The position numbers were made by a program, and so were the translations under genes. 64,000 nt of DNA from Mixia osmundae IAM 14324. Its lineage: Eukaryota > Basidiomycota > Mixiomycetes > Mixiales > Mixiaceae. Location: contig NW_014575563.1 in the NCBI RefSeq assembly GCF_000708205.1, positions 799,361-863,360 on the forward strand, given 5' to 3'. Shown in pieces: positions 11,887 through 22,950 of this stretch (the first letter of the stretch is position 1; the number at the start of each line of letters is the position of its first letter). The notes beneath the pieces are model-generated. The model worked only from the letters and a program-made list of their open reading frames with translations, was not told where the DNA came from and ran no database searches.

Positions 11887-12805
11887 TCACTTTGAAGCGA
11901 GAGACATGAGACCGGCCGAGCTACCGCCGCCGCCGCCCATCATACCGCTGACTTGGTTCTTGAGGAGCATCTTCATGACCGTGCTGCCTGCAGAGTTGAT
12001 GGCATCTTGCTTGTTGCCGCCCGAGCCGCCGCCATTCTGATCGAAGAGACGCGCCGCCTCGCTCATCGCTTGACCAATCTGTCCCCCGTTCTCAGAAGGG
12101 GTGCTACTCGCTGTGCCTGATGGAGACCCACCAAATTGGACTGGAATGAGCCACCGCCGCTCTGGCTTGACGAGCCACCGCCTGAAGTGAACTGCTTGAT
12201 GGCTTGCATGGCCGCAGCGGAGCCCATGGCCTGTTTCTCCTCCGTCAGCACGCGTCTGCCCGACAAAGGCGAGTGTGACGTACATTGGCAGACTGGCCAG
12301 AGGCATTGCCTTGGTTGTAGACTTGCTGGTGGTTCTGCATCGCCTGATCCTCATCGAGATCGTCGGTGTTCTGGCCGTACTGCTGAATGTGCTGCGCAGC
12401 CTGAGAGAACATCTGGTTGTCGTCATCGTTGCCCGAGTAGCTGTTCTGAGCATGCGAGACCGCCTGCTGGAGATCGGGTCCGTCATCGTTATTGCCGCCG
12501 CCGTAGCTGTTTGCTCCTCCCTGGTGGTGCGGTCTGTTGAGATGAGCTCCACCGCCGACGTTGAAGTCGCCCTGTTGGTTGTTCGAGCCAGTGAAGTTGC
12601 CGCTGTTGCCGTCATAGCTCTGCTGACCATAGCCACCTTGCTGCTGCTGCTGCTGCTGGCCGTAGCTATCGTCTGATTGACCGTAGCTGTCCTGACCTCC
12701 TTGCTGACCGTAGCCCTGGCTCTGTCCACCCGGGTTACCTCCCTGTCCCTGGGACTGCTGGTACTGCTCGTAAGCTTGCTTGCCCATCTTCAAGAGTCCG
12801 TCCAT
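11887..12805 (-). CDS. Gln/Gly/Ser-rich prion-like protein, fungal-specific
   Basis: Exons 12805-12284, 12230-12132 and 12078-11887 encode 270 residues, with introns of 53 bp each. Residues 1-100 are Gln/Gly/Tyr/Ser/Asn-rich with a poly-Gln run encoded by (CAG)n. The C-terminal half is predicted helical: MGSAAAMQAIKQFTSGGG, then QAMSEAARLFDQNGG and SAGSTVMKMLLKNQ, ending in Gly-rich LMSLASK. This layout matches a widespread but uncharacterised fungal family (often annotated DUF7721 or 'beta-flanking protein'; that name is from memory). No enzyme motif, signal peptide or membrane helix is visible. The low-complexity half has the composition of a condensate- or prion-forming region; that is inference. 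Confidence 0.75.
12641..12658. repeat. (CTG)6 triplet repeat encoding poly-Gln
   Basis: Six uninterrupted CTG units on the plus strand are read as CAG/Gln codons in the minus-strand prion-like gene. It is likely length-variable between strains. Confidence 0.8.
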
Positions 12806-13268
12806 GATGTAGGAGTGGATCTAGCAGCCTCAACCTCTGACTGGGTGTGCTGTGCTTGTGGCAAACCTCGCAGCGACGCGCGACACGCTCGCGGACTGCG
12901 TGGCTCAGCGCTCATGAGGGATGCATGCCCACCGTGCCCGACTATCCACCCGTGTTGAGCTACAACAGGCTCACCCAGTCATGCTTGTGTCACAGATACG
13001 TGCATACCCGGTCAATTTGCTGCAGAGGCTCGCGCTGCAAGCCAGTATGGGGACGTCTCACCGGTGACCGTCGAGTGATCCGGCGCAGTGCCCGTGTCAA
13101 GCAGGTGCTTCTTTGCAGACAGCAGGCCGCAGTACATGGACATGCAGCGGGTCACGCCGCCTGGCTGTCGTTGTTGACGCTGCTCTGCCGCTTTGATATG
13201 GCATGCCTCTCCCACCTCTGGCGCAACATTGCCGCATGTCGCAGCTGGTAAGACTGTGTCGATGAGTG
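12806..13268. other. 463-bp interval with no supported gene
   Basis: A plus frame at 12847-13251 is Cys/Arg-rich and reads like random translation. I see no splice-consistent protein, RNA gene or repeat. It probably holds the promoter of the prion-like gene and the 3' end of the next minus gene. Confidence 0.4.
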
Positions 13269-13749
13269 TCATGAAGGTATTGGGCTATCCCATGCTGGAC
13301 AGACATGAGTTGCACGACCGGTCTCGCCGCATATGTCGCATGCAGGCGCATTAGCGCACTCTGGGCGACGATGATCGTACATGCGGCAATATCGGCACGG
13401 CAGGAAGGCAGATAGCAGCTCCTCTCCCGGCTTGGCCATCATCTGGATCGTAAACATCGAGGTACCGTGACTGTGAACAGGTGTCTCTGCACGAGGCGAT
13501 TCAGTGATGCCATTACTGTCGATGGGCAATTCGAGCTGAGCGTGCACGATATCGTCGAAGAGCGTGTAGCTACCCATCTCCGTACTCGGTTATAGCCGCT
13601 GCCATCCGGCATGGCATCATAGATGAAGATCTCGAGTTTCTCTGACGAATGATCTCGTCCACTTTGTTCGAGGCACCACAGCCGGTGATAGTGACAGCGA
13701 CGGCTTCAAATCGCTCTTGTCTCGGCCCTTCATAGGTCGCACTTGGCAT
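13269..13749 (-). CDS. Uncharacterised Cys/His-rich protein, gene model unresolved
   Basis: The 3' exon (13535-13269) encodes LELPIDSNGITESPR... ending in two Cys/His clusters (CRYCRMYDHRRPEC and CDICGETGRATHVC) that look like a small zinc-binding module. A 50-bp intron (13536-13585, GTACGG...CTCAG) joins it in phase to an upstream frame with LEIFIYDAMPDGSGYNR. Further upstream another frame opens at an ATG (13749) with FEAVAVTITGC. One phase-correct join (ATG CCA A at 13749-13743, intron 13742-13642 of 101 bp) gives a short complete protein, but that intron is long for this genome and may hide a small exon. I do not recognise the family. A decayed gene is a possible alternative. Confidence 0.4.
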
Positions 13750-14112
13750 TGCAGGACGCTGAGAGATCGTCTCGACCACGAGAGCCCGCAGAGGCACAGA
13801 CGCACGCCACGTAGGCAAGTAGACTTTCTCTCACGCGTCTCAACGCGCCTTTGCCCGCGTTCTACGTTCAACATCAGCTTTGCTTTTCGATTTTCGGTAT
13901 CAGGCCTTGCATCGTAAGTAGGCCCATCGTCGCCCGACGTATCATCAGTGTTGACCTACTTCATCGGTCGGTCAGAAGTCCAGAACACGTACACCCAAAC
14001 GAGCACACGCCACTCTTTTACGCTTCAAAGAAAACAAGCGCAGTTTTCATCCTTGGCCAACGTCACAACACGTCCTTGCCACCTCACTTGACAAGCCAGA
14101 CATCACACCATC
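13750..14112. other. 363-bp divergent intergenic region
   Basis: It lies between the unresolved minus gene and the GPI-protein gene. Pyrimidine-rich stretches occur before 14113, as expected of a promoter and 5' leader. No convincing coding frame or RNA was seen. Confidence 0.4.
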
Positions 14113-14927
14113 ATGTTCAAGCAAGTCTTCGCCGTCGCTGCCCTTGTGGGCTGCGTGCCCGCCATCCTCGCACAAGCTGTGATCAACACGCCCTCACTCA
14201 TCAGCGGTCAGCCCGCTTTGATCACCTTCAACGGGGTACGTTGGGGCCCTGCTCATCTCCACATACATGGCAGCTGACATCGATCCGCTTTCAGGGCACA
14301 GCGCCGTACTACATCTGCAAGTCGCTTTCATCCTCTGCCGCAAACTCGCAGTCGTGCTGACTGTCCTGTCCGTGTTTCACAGCTGTCCTGCCTGGTGCCG
14401 ACACATCGGCCTCCCCTCTCGAGACCTTCCCTACCCAGACAGCTGCAGGCTCGTACACATGGCAAGTCTCGACCTGCAGGCTCACCTATATGCACACTGA
14501 CACGACGATCTCTCTCGCCAGGAACGTCGATCTGCCCAGCGGCACCTACATCTCACTTGCTCTACGTGACGGGACCGGTGCACTCTCTTACTCCGCACCT
14601 GTGAGTCCGGCCGGGTTACAAAAGGCCAAGGCTGAATTTCGATACGTCAGGTCACCATCGGCGGTAATGCCTCAGCTAGCTCGAGCGCGACATCTGCCGC
14701 AGCTACCTCAAGCGCATCGTACGTTCTCTTAGCCATATAGTTGCGATCATACTGATTTTTCACGCAGATCTGCCGCAACCACAAGCGCTGGCACGGCCGG
14801 CAGCACGACCGCTTCTGGCTCGAGCCCCACCACTTCCTCCTCATCTACCTCTGGCGCGTCTCGCACGGCCAGCACCGCGTTCGGCCTGACCCTCATCGCT
14901 GGCATCGCGTTTGCTCTCATGGCATAG
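14113..14927 (+). CDS. Secreted Ser-rich GPI-anchored protein with Kre9/Knh1-type N-terminal domain
   Basis: Six exons (14113-14235, 14295-14316, 14383-14461, 14522-14600, 14651-14718, 14768-14927) encode 176 residues. A signal peptide (about 1-20, hydrophobic core VFAVAALVGCVPAILA) precedes a small beta-sandwich-like domain: SGQPALITFNGGTAPYYISVLPG, then ETFPTQTAAGSYTWNVDLP and ISLALRDGTG. This pattern is typical of the Ser/Thr-rich GPI family related to Kre9/Knh1, cell-wall proteins linked to beta-1,6-glucan. A Ser/Thr-rich stalk and a hydrophobic C-terminus (FGLTLIAGIAFALMA) give a GPI signal. Introns 2 and 3 both require GC donors (ATCT|GCAAGT and TG|GCAAGT); the nearby GT sites break the frame. 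Confidence 0.85.
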
Positions 14928-15197
14928 ACACACACTCTCACACACCCGTCGATATCCCGCATCCGCCCGGACGCAGACAGACTAGCAATGCATGTCGTCA
15001 ACAGCAACGATAACGAATGGACACTTTCTATCTTTCTTATACGTCACGTAGGATGCATTAGTGTATTGTGCTATGGCTAGATTAATAGTGATGCTACATC
15101 CATGTCTGCGGTACTAGTGAGGTGGCAGACAAGGCAGAAAGTCCATAGAATCAAGAATGCGAGGCTGTGTCGTGAATAATAAGTGCATGCGGTGGTA

Positions 15198-18100
15198 TCA
15201 GTCGAGAATGCGGATGACGATGCCGCCAAGATTCTCTTCGACGAGATCTTCGAACGCTTTGCCGCCTTCTTCGAAGCCAAGAACTCGGCGAACGACGGGG
15301 CTGAGATGTCGACGATCCTGCGCAGGTAGATCAGCACGAGTGCAACAATGGTCTTGATGATGCAAAGACGAACCACTTCGACACGGAGCCTATCGAGTGC
15401 CTCGCGGCAGTCCTCTCGTTCGTCAAGAGATGGCATGAGATAGTTGATGCGCTTTGAGCCCTTCTTCACCCATGCCCGGCGCATCTGCTTGAAGCCCATT
15501 TTCCAGTAGGATGGCGTACTGGCCACAGCCAGACTTTCGCCGACCGTGGTGATAAAGGTGGAGTTCTGGGAATGCAAAATACGTCGTGACGCATCGTAGA
15601 TGCGACGGCCGCCGATTGTATCGATGACGACGTCATACGATGACTCGTGCAGCGAATTGATGACCGCCAAAGGCTCGTCCTGAAGTGTTTCGGAAGCGCC
15701 GATAGCCCGGCAGAATGTCTGCGCTTCGGTGACGTATTCTGGCACTTGCGCAGTGATCCACAGGTCCGCCTTCTGACGAAGGGAGATCGCTAGCTGGACG
15801 GCGATGGCGCCTACACCTTCGTGAGCATTCAACACCAAGATCTGCGTGCTCCCGGATTAGCTTTAGTCTCATCGGAGTTCGCGACGGGTGCACCTTTGAA
15901 CCGCGTGGTAGATCGGCGCAGACTTCGTTCATAGCTTGATAGGCCGCGACGCCGGCCAGGGGCAGAGCTGCAATCTGTTCAAGACTGAGCCGACCTTGTG
16001 GAGCATGGGCGATGAGACCGCGATCGACCGTCAAGTACTCCGCAAGGGCACCGCTTTGCTTGAGCTCAGCTAAACCGTAGACGAAATCGCCCTTCTTGAT
16101 ACGCGTGACGTCCATACCGACCTCGACAGCTTTCCCGCAGAAGCTTCTGCCTGGGATGAAGCCGTGACTGTTCGGATTTTGACCAAGCTTGTTGACGTGA
16201 TGTTGATCCCAGAAGTCGACAGCGACAGCAAAGACTTGCACGAGTACTTGATTCGTCTTCAGTTTCTTAGGCGATTCGGCCAGGTTTGTGAGCTCGACAA
16301 GTGGCCCACTATTCATTTTACCAGCGAGATGTGGCGGCAAGGCTGCCGCACCGACGGGCTGCTTCTTAGGTGAAGCGAAGACCTTGTCAACGAAGCTGGG
16401 CTGCGCTAAGGACAGTGCAGCGTTGCTTGTGATCGTCAATGCGCACATCGTCTGAGCAGGGCCTTTGATCTTTTCGGCCATGAGGTACGATATTCTCTTG
16501 GGGTCTCGTGCAGGTCGATAAGCTCCGAGGGGCACAGACATTGCGCCAATGCCTGCCGTCGTGAGCCCGCCAGTCGTTCTGACAGAGGGCGTCGACATTG
16601 CGTCGTTAGGTAATGCGCTGACTTGCTCGTCTTCCTCGTCGCTTTCGTATTCATCCTCTTCCTCCTCGCTCGAGTCATCGTGATGCGTAAACCCGTCGAC
16701 TTCTGACCTTTCCGGCGATTGATGAAGAGAAGCTTGCCTAGACGGACCAGCCGAGGTCGCGGGAGAGCGGGCTGCGCGGCCGACTGGAGAAGGCGATGCT
16801 GAGGTCTCGTTAGCCAGTGCAGAGGGCTCGTTGGTCATTTGACTGCGCCGCTTAAATGTGAACGCCTCGTTTGTCACGCTACCTCCGGAGACGCTGCCTT
16901 GTCGCGATTGATTTGGAGACCAAGCATCCAATGAGGGCCCGCGAGAGTCTTCGCCAGACGACGAGCCTCTTCGTGATGACGGGTGCGACTGCGCGGTATG
17001 ACCAACAGGCCTCTCGGCGGTCTCTGGCTCGAGCTGTAGCGGCAAGCCATTGCTGGCAGCGATGATGCTGGCATGCGTGGCGCGAGGCAACCTAGCACCA
17101 CTGACGGGAGCATACGAGACAGACGACGCGACCGAGGACGCTGAGGTCTGGCGGGCCTTAGACTTTGGCAAGCGATCGTTGACGAGAGATTGAGGCCCGC
17201 TGTCGAGCTTGCGTGTACCTGGTTGTACGGATGTCACTTCGATCTCTCTACCATGATCTTCGACAGGCGCAGCGGGATCTACACCTCGTTCGAGCATCGC
17301 AGCACGATCTGATTCTGTGCGGGTGAGATAGATCCGAGGATTGTCGGCTTTCTGTGCTGGCGCGGAGGTCTGGCGAGGAAGAGCGTACAATGTCGCAAGA
17401 CCTGGTATAGGCTTTGCGAGAGTCGAGCTTCGCTCTGAAGACGCAGGCGTAGTCGTCGGCGTCTCTGTCTCGGAGCGATTCGAGACCTCAGAGGTATTTG
17501 ATGACATACCGTTAGTCAAGCCTGAGCCAGCTAATGCCGGACTCGATTGCCTGGTGTCGCTGGGCTCATTGACGTCCGGTGCAAGTGTAGAGATCGTCTC
17601 GGGCGCTTCTGCGACCGCGTTCGGAGTTGCCACAACAGACACAGGAGTGTGCGCTTCGACTTGAGTGGGCGTGGAGACCTGTGCAGAGTCTGCAAGGCCT
17701 GATGTATCCGCGGGAACGTAGACATGATAATTCTGCCCGCCGTTGCTATCCCAGTGCTCTGCATCTGAGCCGTCGAGAATGTATCTGATCGCAAGCTGCA
17801 GAGTCGTGGGAGCGTGTTCGACTGCGCGGTCAAACACCCAAGTGCCCGACGAGGAAGATTGGGCAATCGAGTCCAGATATGTGGCCCAATAATTTGTAGT
17901 GGAGCGCACTGAAATCTCGCGTATGTGCGAATCGGGCCGCACTGTGATATGGCCATGAAGGGTTGTTCTGCTCGCGCTGTGATGCGTAGCCTCGATGAGG
18001 GTCATTTGCAGCAAGTTGTTGGGTTTAGCGGTCGAGCTCTGCCAGATGACCGATCCTCTGCGCTCTTCTGGCTCGTTTGCAGGACTAGGCGTGTAAGACG

Positions 18101-20133
18101 GCGATGGCGACGGCACCGGTGAGGGGGTCAACGCCGCTTGGGTCTGCTCGGGCGTCGCAAGCATAACAGGCGCAGCAGTGCTCGTAGCGCGATCAGTTGC
18201 AGGCGGGTGCGCATCGCTGGCAGCGCTCCTCGAGGTCAGATCTGCAAGGGTGGGAAGCGATCCAGAGGTAGCAAGAGGCGACTTGGTCGGCGTGTTGACA
18301 GCACTCTCGGGTTCACGCTTCGAAGGGGAGGAAGGTGGACTTGAAGGCTTGGTTGTGGTAGCCGCGAAGACTTCGCGTAGCAAACGAGCGAGCGAGGGCG
18401 ATTTGGCTTTGCGCTTCTTGATCGACTGTGTGGGCACAGGCATGGCAGGCTCCTCTTGGGCTGCTGCCACCATGCCTGTCGGTCGAATGACCTTGGGTCG
18501 ATTGGCAGTGACGGGCGCAACAGGTTCCTCGACGATCGCTTCCTCTGGCTCCTCCACAGCATCTTCGTCCTCCTCTTCTACTGCTTCCATTACGCGATGA
18601 AGTAGACCGGCGCGCGTCAGCGCTCTCAGAAGCTGTTCAGGTGTCTGCGAGCAACCATCGAACGTCAGCGGTACTTCGATGCTCGACGAGACGTGTACTT
18701 ACCCTCTCATGCGCGCTCTCCGTGAATTCAGTCAAACATTGCTCGAGATCATCTGTCTCGTCCTCCATCGGCGTTTCCACAACCGCTGCAGGCTCGAACG
18801 CGGGCTCTGTGACGGTCGTAGGCGGTGTCGACACTGCTCGCGGTGCTGCCACGACAGGTGCTGGTTCTGGTTCGGGCATGGGAGCAGCCATGCTGGGGGC
18901 GTAGACTGCCATTGGCGGAGGAACATACACGGTCGGCACGACGTAGGTCGTGGGCGCTACAGACTCGGCCGGTGTCACCGGAGGCGGTGGCGGCACATAC
19001 TTTGCGGGCGAGGCGGCAGCGACCGGCTTGGGCGCGTAGACCTGAGCCGGAGCAGGAGCGGCTGAGGCATAGACTCGCGTCGGCTGGGCTGCAGCCTGAC
19101 GAGCTGGAGCTTGTGCTGGCAAAGGCGTTTCGACGACGGAGGAGAGGCTGGTCTTGTGTTGCAGGCTGGTGTTGCTTCGCTTGCTCTTGACTTTTCTGGG
19201 ATTGATATCGATCGTCTGAGCCTGTGGGATGGCCGCGGGTGGCAGACCGACGTTGAGCACAGATTGACGGATCTGCTCCTTTGTGGGCAGAATGGTGACA
19301 CCAGCTGGCTTGACAGGGTTGCGATTGGGTATACGAGTCAAGTTGCTGGGTTCGCTTGGTTTTCTGCGCAAGAAACCCCCGCTCGACGAAGCCGACGACG
19401 GTACGTTGCTGGAGGGCAGGACTAAAGGCGGTGCTGTAGATGGCACGCCTCGCTGCGAGATCCCACTGGTGTAGCTGCCGGCCACTGAGGTAGCGTATCC
19501 GGTGTTGCCAGAATAAGATCTACTGAGACCTTTGCTGGCCGAGCTCCTCCGTCCTTTGCCATTGTACAAGCTGCTTGGCGGTATCGAGACGAGAGAGGGT
19601 CCAACAGCTCCGAGTGACTGCCATTGGGAGCCTGCCTGGCTGCCTGGCCGACCTGAAGCGAATGAGCCAGATTTGGATAGTCTGCTGTGGAAGGAGGCAA
19701 TGGATCGCTCTGCATCCGACTTGTAGGACTCGAACGAGTAGATCGATGCATTGTCATCGCCAGCCTGAGATCCGGCCCGCTTGGTCTGACGGCCATAGTG
19801 TGCGGGCTGCCATTGAGGTGCGGTGCCATATTGCGAGGATCTGACGAGGTTGTTGTGCTGACGCTGTGAGAAGGTCGAGGAGGCTATGCTCCGTGCATCG
19901 TCATAGACTGAGCCCTCGTCGTCCTGTCTCTGTCTGCCGGCATTGGCGTTCATGATGAAGTCTCGAAAGGTGTTGTTAGACCGAACGGAGCGTATCGAGC
20001 CCGCTCTCGAGGTCGTCCTTCTCACGCTAGAGCCATACTGACTGCCTTCACCAGTCTGATCATCCTGGTAGTAGTCCGAGTACTTGGTCGTCGGCTTGTT
20101 GACCAAGCTGCTGTACAAGCTTGGCTTCGGCAT
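15198..20133 (-). CDS. Giant fusion: disordered N-terminus + CBM21 glycogen-binding module + MDR oxidoreductase
   Basis: Exons 20133-18703, 18644-15894, 15841-15374 and 15317-15198 encode 1,589 residues. Intron 1 (58 bp, AGG|GTAAGT...CGCAG) joins two long frames that would otherwise look like separate genes; the next ATG after it (18590) is internal. Residues 1-680 are Ser/Pro-rich and disordered. Residues about 685-787 match CBM21 (YWATYLD, then LQLAIRYILDG, then GQNYHVYV), the glycogen-targeting module of PP1 regulatory subunits. Residues about 1257-1589 are a full MDR reductase: FIPGRSFCGKAVEVG, ALPLAGVAAYQAM, a nucleotide motif around NAHEGVGAIAVQLA, and terminal FEEGGKAFEDLVEENLGGI. The residues just before CBM21 (GSVIW) could be a divergent RVxF PP1 motif. 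The last donor is uncertain by one codon (15373 or 15376). Confidence 0.85.
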
Positions 20134-20471
20134 GTTGGCTATCTCCTTTTGTCTCACTCTCCGCCTTGCCTTCGGACTTGTCTCTGGTCGCCTCGTGCGC
20201 TTTGACTGGGTGCGTGAATGGGTGTCAGGCTAAAGACTTGTCATGGCGGTGTCTCGATCAGCTAGCCGCCTGACGAGATGCCCTCAGCTGTGCCAGCTCG
20301 GACTAGAAATAATATGGCTGGTTGACGTCAAAACTCTTTTGTGGGCGATCGCCGGCGGGCGCACTAACACGCGGGTCGACACTTATTAGCTCAGAATCCA
20401 TCATATCTTCGCGCGACCGGGTGTGCAAGCACAGTCTCTATTGCGTCGCGGGTACAACAGTGTCTCACTTC
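20134..20471. other. 338-bp interval, no gene seen
   Basis: It is the upstream region of the CBM21-MDR gene and the 3' side of ARB1. The only open frame (plus, from 20322) has no family resemblance. Confidence 0.4.
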
Positions 20472-22650
20472 TTACCGGTCACTGCAGCTCCAGAGATCAG
20501 CTCCAGCGTAGATAGTCACGAGAGACCGCGCACGTTTGGCCTTTTCCAGAGCAGCTTTTGACCGTTCGACGAGCTGCTGCTTGTACTTGATGATATCGAC
20601 ATCCGCCTGTGTCGGATAGCGTTAGTCAATCTTGTACACAGAGTGATGCGCACTCGACTCACCCTCGTCAGATTGACGATCTTGCGATCCTTGACCTCCC
20701 AGAGCTCTGCAATAGGAGGTCAGCGTGATTCCTCAATGAAAGCTTGCAGACCCACCTTCTGCGACCTGACTGATCAGTCTGAAGTCGTGACTGACAATGA
20801 CGACACCGCCCTCAAAGTCCTTGATGGCCTGAGCGAGTGCATCGATCGAGCCAGGATCCAAGTGATTTGTCGGCTCGTCGAGCAAGAGAACGTGAGGTTG
20901 TTCCTGAGCAAGTTGGGCAAAGACGACACGATTCCTCAATCCGTCCGACAATTGCTTGATGGGTGCCGTCTGATGGGCACCGGAGAGACCGAATCGGCCG
21001 AGCTGGCTTCGCCAGGCTTGCGTATCACGTTCTGGGAACCTCTCGTGATAGAGCGCGCCGAAGTAGTCAATCGCAGATTTTTCATATGGTAGCTGATCAG
21101 CCGAATGTTGGCTGTACTTTGCGAGCTTCAGACCGGCATGACGCTGGACAGAGCCTTCGACTGGCATGAGGACGCCAGTGATCAGGTTGAGCAAAGTCGA
21201 TTTGCCCGTGCCGTTCTGTCCGACGATAGCCACTCGAGAATCCATGCTGCCTGCATGTCAGCATACGCAGGCTAAACAGAAATCGATGGAGCATACTCTA
21301 TGCCGAAAGAAAGATCCTTGTACAGGTAGTTCTCCTTCTTGCCATCGTAAGAGAAGGCGACATCGTTGAAAGCAATGATAGGCGGCGGCATCTTTCGTAC
21401 GTCGTCAAAGTGGAAGCGAAGCTGCTTCGGTATCGTCACCTTCTCGATCAAGCCGGCTGCCTCCATCTTGTCGATGATCTTTTGCTTCGACTTTGCCTGC
21501 TTCACCAAGTTTGCATACGTACCTGCGCTTGCAATGAATCTGGAAGGCGGTCATTAGCTCTTGTCTTGGTCGAAAAGACGGAGGACTTGCTTCTTGATGT
21601 GGGCAATCTCTTCCTGTTGCTTGTCGTACGCCTTCATCTGATTGACTTCGTTCTCCGTCTTTGTTCGTACGTAGGTCGAGAAGTTGCCGCTGTAGTAGTT
21701 GAGCTTGCGAGATTGGGTGAGGTCCATGATGTTGGTACAGACAGAGTCCATGAAATCCTGGGAATGCGAGGTGAAGACGAGGATGTGATTGTAGGTCGAA
21801 AGATACGCTTCAAGCCACACGACAGCTTCCAAATCCAGATGATTTGTGGGCTCGTCTGCCACGACACATGAGCAACTTTCATGAGTGCAAAGACGCGCAA
21901 CCAACCTAGCAGCAAGAGGTGAGGCTTCACAAAGAGGGCTTGAGCGAGCGCGACACGCATACGCCAACCACCGGACATGTCCTTTGTCGGCTTGCCCATC
22001 ATCTGCTGGCTGAACCCGAGACCGTGCAAAATTGAACCCGCTTTTGCTTCGAATGTGTTGGGGTCGAGTTCTTCGAGCTCCTCATATTTCCGCTCGAGCG
22101 CAAGGTCATCGACCACGTCGGCAATCGACATCTCTTCAATCTCCTTCTCGATCTTTGCCACTTTCGCCTTTGCAGAGGCGACAATGGTGTCGAGCGCGTT
22201 GACATCCGAAGGCGCTGCTTCACCCTGGACGAGATAGATATCGATATGTTCGGGAATTTCGACGTCTCTGTGAGCGATGGATTCCAGGAACGTCGTCTTG
22301 CCGGAGCCGTTCTCGCCCAGCAAGCCGTATCTTTGACCGTAATTGAGTGAGATGCTCGCATTTTCAATCAGGAGACGACCGTGGAAAGAGAGCGTATAGC
22401 TCTCGATATGAATGTCACGGCTCTGACCGTCACTGACGAGCACGCCGGAGCCAGAACGATCAGTGGCCAGCTTGAGCTTTGCCATTGAGAGATCCTCTGC
22501 AGAAGTATTGGTCGACAAGTTCGTCATGGGCGTGCCATTGGCCGAGCTCGCCATGGACGGGCTGCCAGTCGTGGTCGAAGGCGAGTCTGTGCCGCTCGCC
22601 TTGTCCTTCTTGGCGGCTAGGCGCTTCTGCTTCGATGCCGACGGTGCCAT
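20472..22650 (-). CDS. ARB1: ABC-F ATPase ARB1 (ribosome biogenesis)
   Basis: Exons 22650-21906, 21855-21591, 21539-21297, 21246-20756, 20706-20663 and 20606-20472 encode 640 residues. Twin ABC cassettes without membrane helices mark ABC-F; the start [15 protein letters not shown] and [24 protein letters not shown] point to ARB1/ABCF2, a 40S/60S biogenesis factor shuttling between nucleus and cytoplasm. Cassette 1 has GENGSGKT (112-119), signature MSGGWRMR and DEPTNHLD across intron 1. Cassette 2 has GQNGTGKST near 427, a signature reading LSDGLRNR instead of LSGGQ, and a second DEPTNHLD. Intron 2 (21540-21590) must use a GC donor. The last 15-20 residues are uncertain: a further 47-bp intron near 20480-20530 is possible. 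Confidence 0.92.
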
Positions 22651-22950
22651 AGCTGCTTCTAATGGCTGCCACAACTTTTTCCGCCCAACTGTCTCCTTCA
22701 CACGCGTCAAATGATTCGGCCGCACATCTCATTTTTCAGATCAAGCCTGTGGCACGACGCAATCTCGCGGCGAGTGCGCATTCGCTGCTGCAGGAGTCAA
22801 CGAAAGATGCAATGGACAGAGATCCGGCTCCCCTCTATCGAACAGCGCCTTGTTCGCACAAGGTGAGGCCAGCTCGATAAGGGTATCAGCGTACGAGGTG
22901 CTTATGGTGCGTCGGATGGGACTCTTATCTCCTTGATCTTTTGTATCAAC
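22651..22950. other. 300-bp interval between ARB1 start and uL1 stop
   Basis: The minus frame of ARB1 continues upstream of ATG 22650 without a second ATG, so it is most likely 5' leader. Nothing else is supported. Confidence 0.35.

Noticed and set aside
18590-18637. Reading the CBM21-MDR gene as two separate genes (starts at 20133 and 18590)
   Set aside because: A consensus 58-bp intron with CTGAC branch site joins the two frames exactly, and no stop, promoter-sized space or terminator lies between them.
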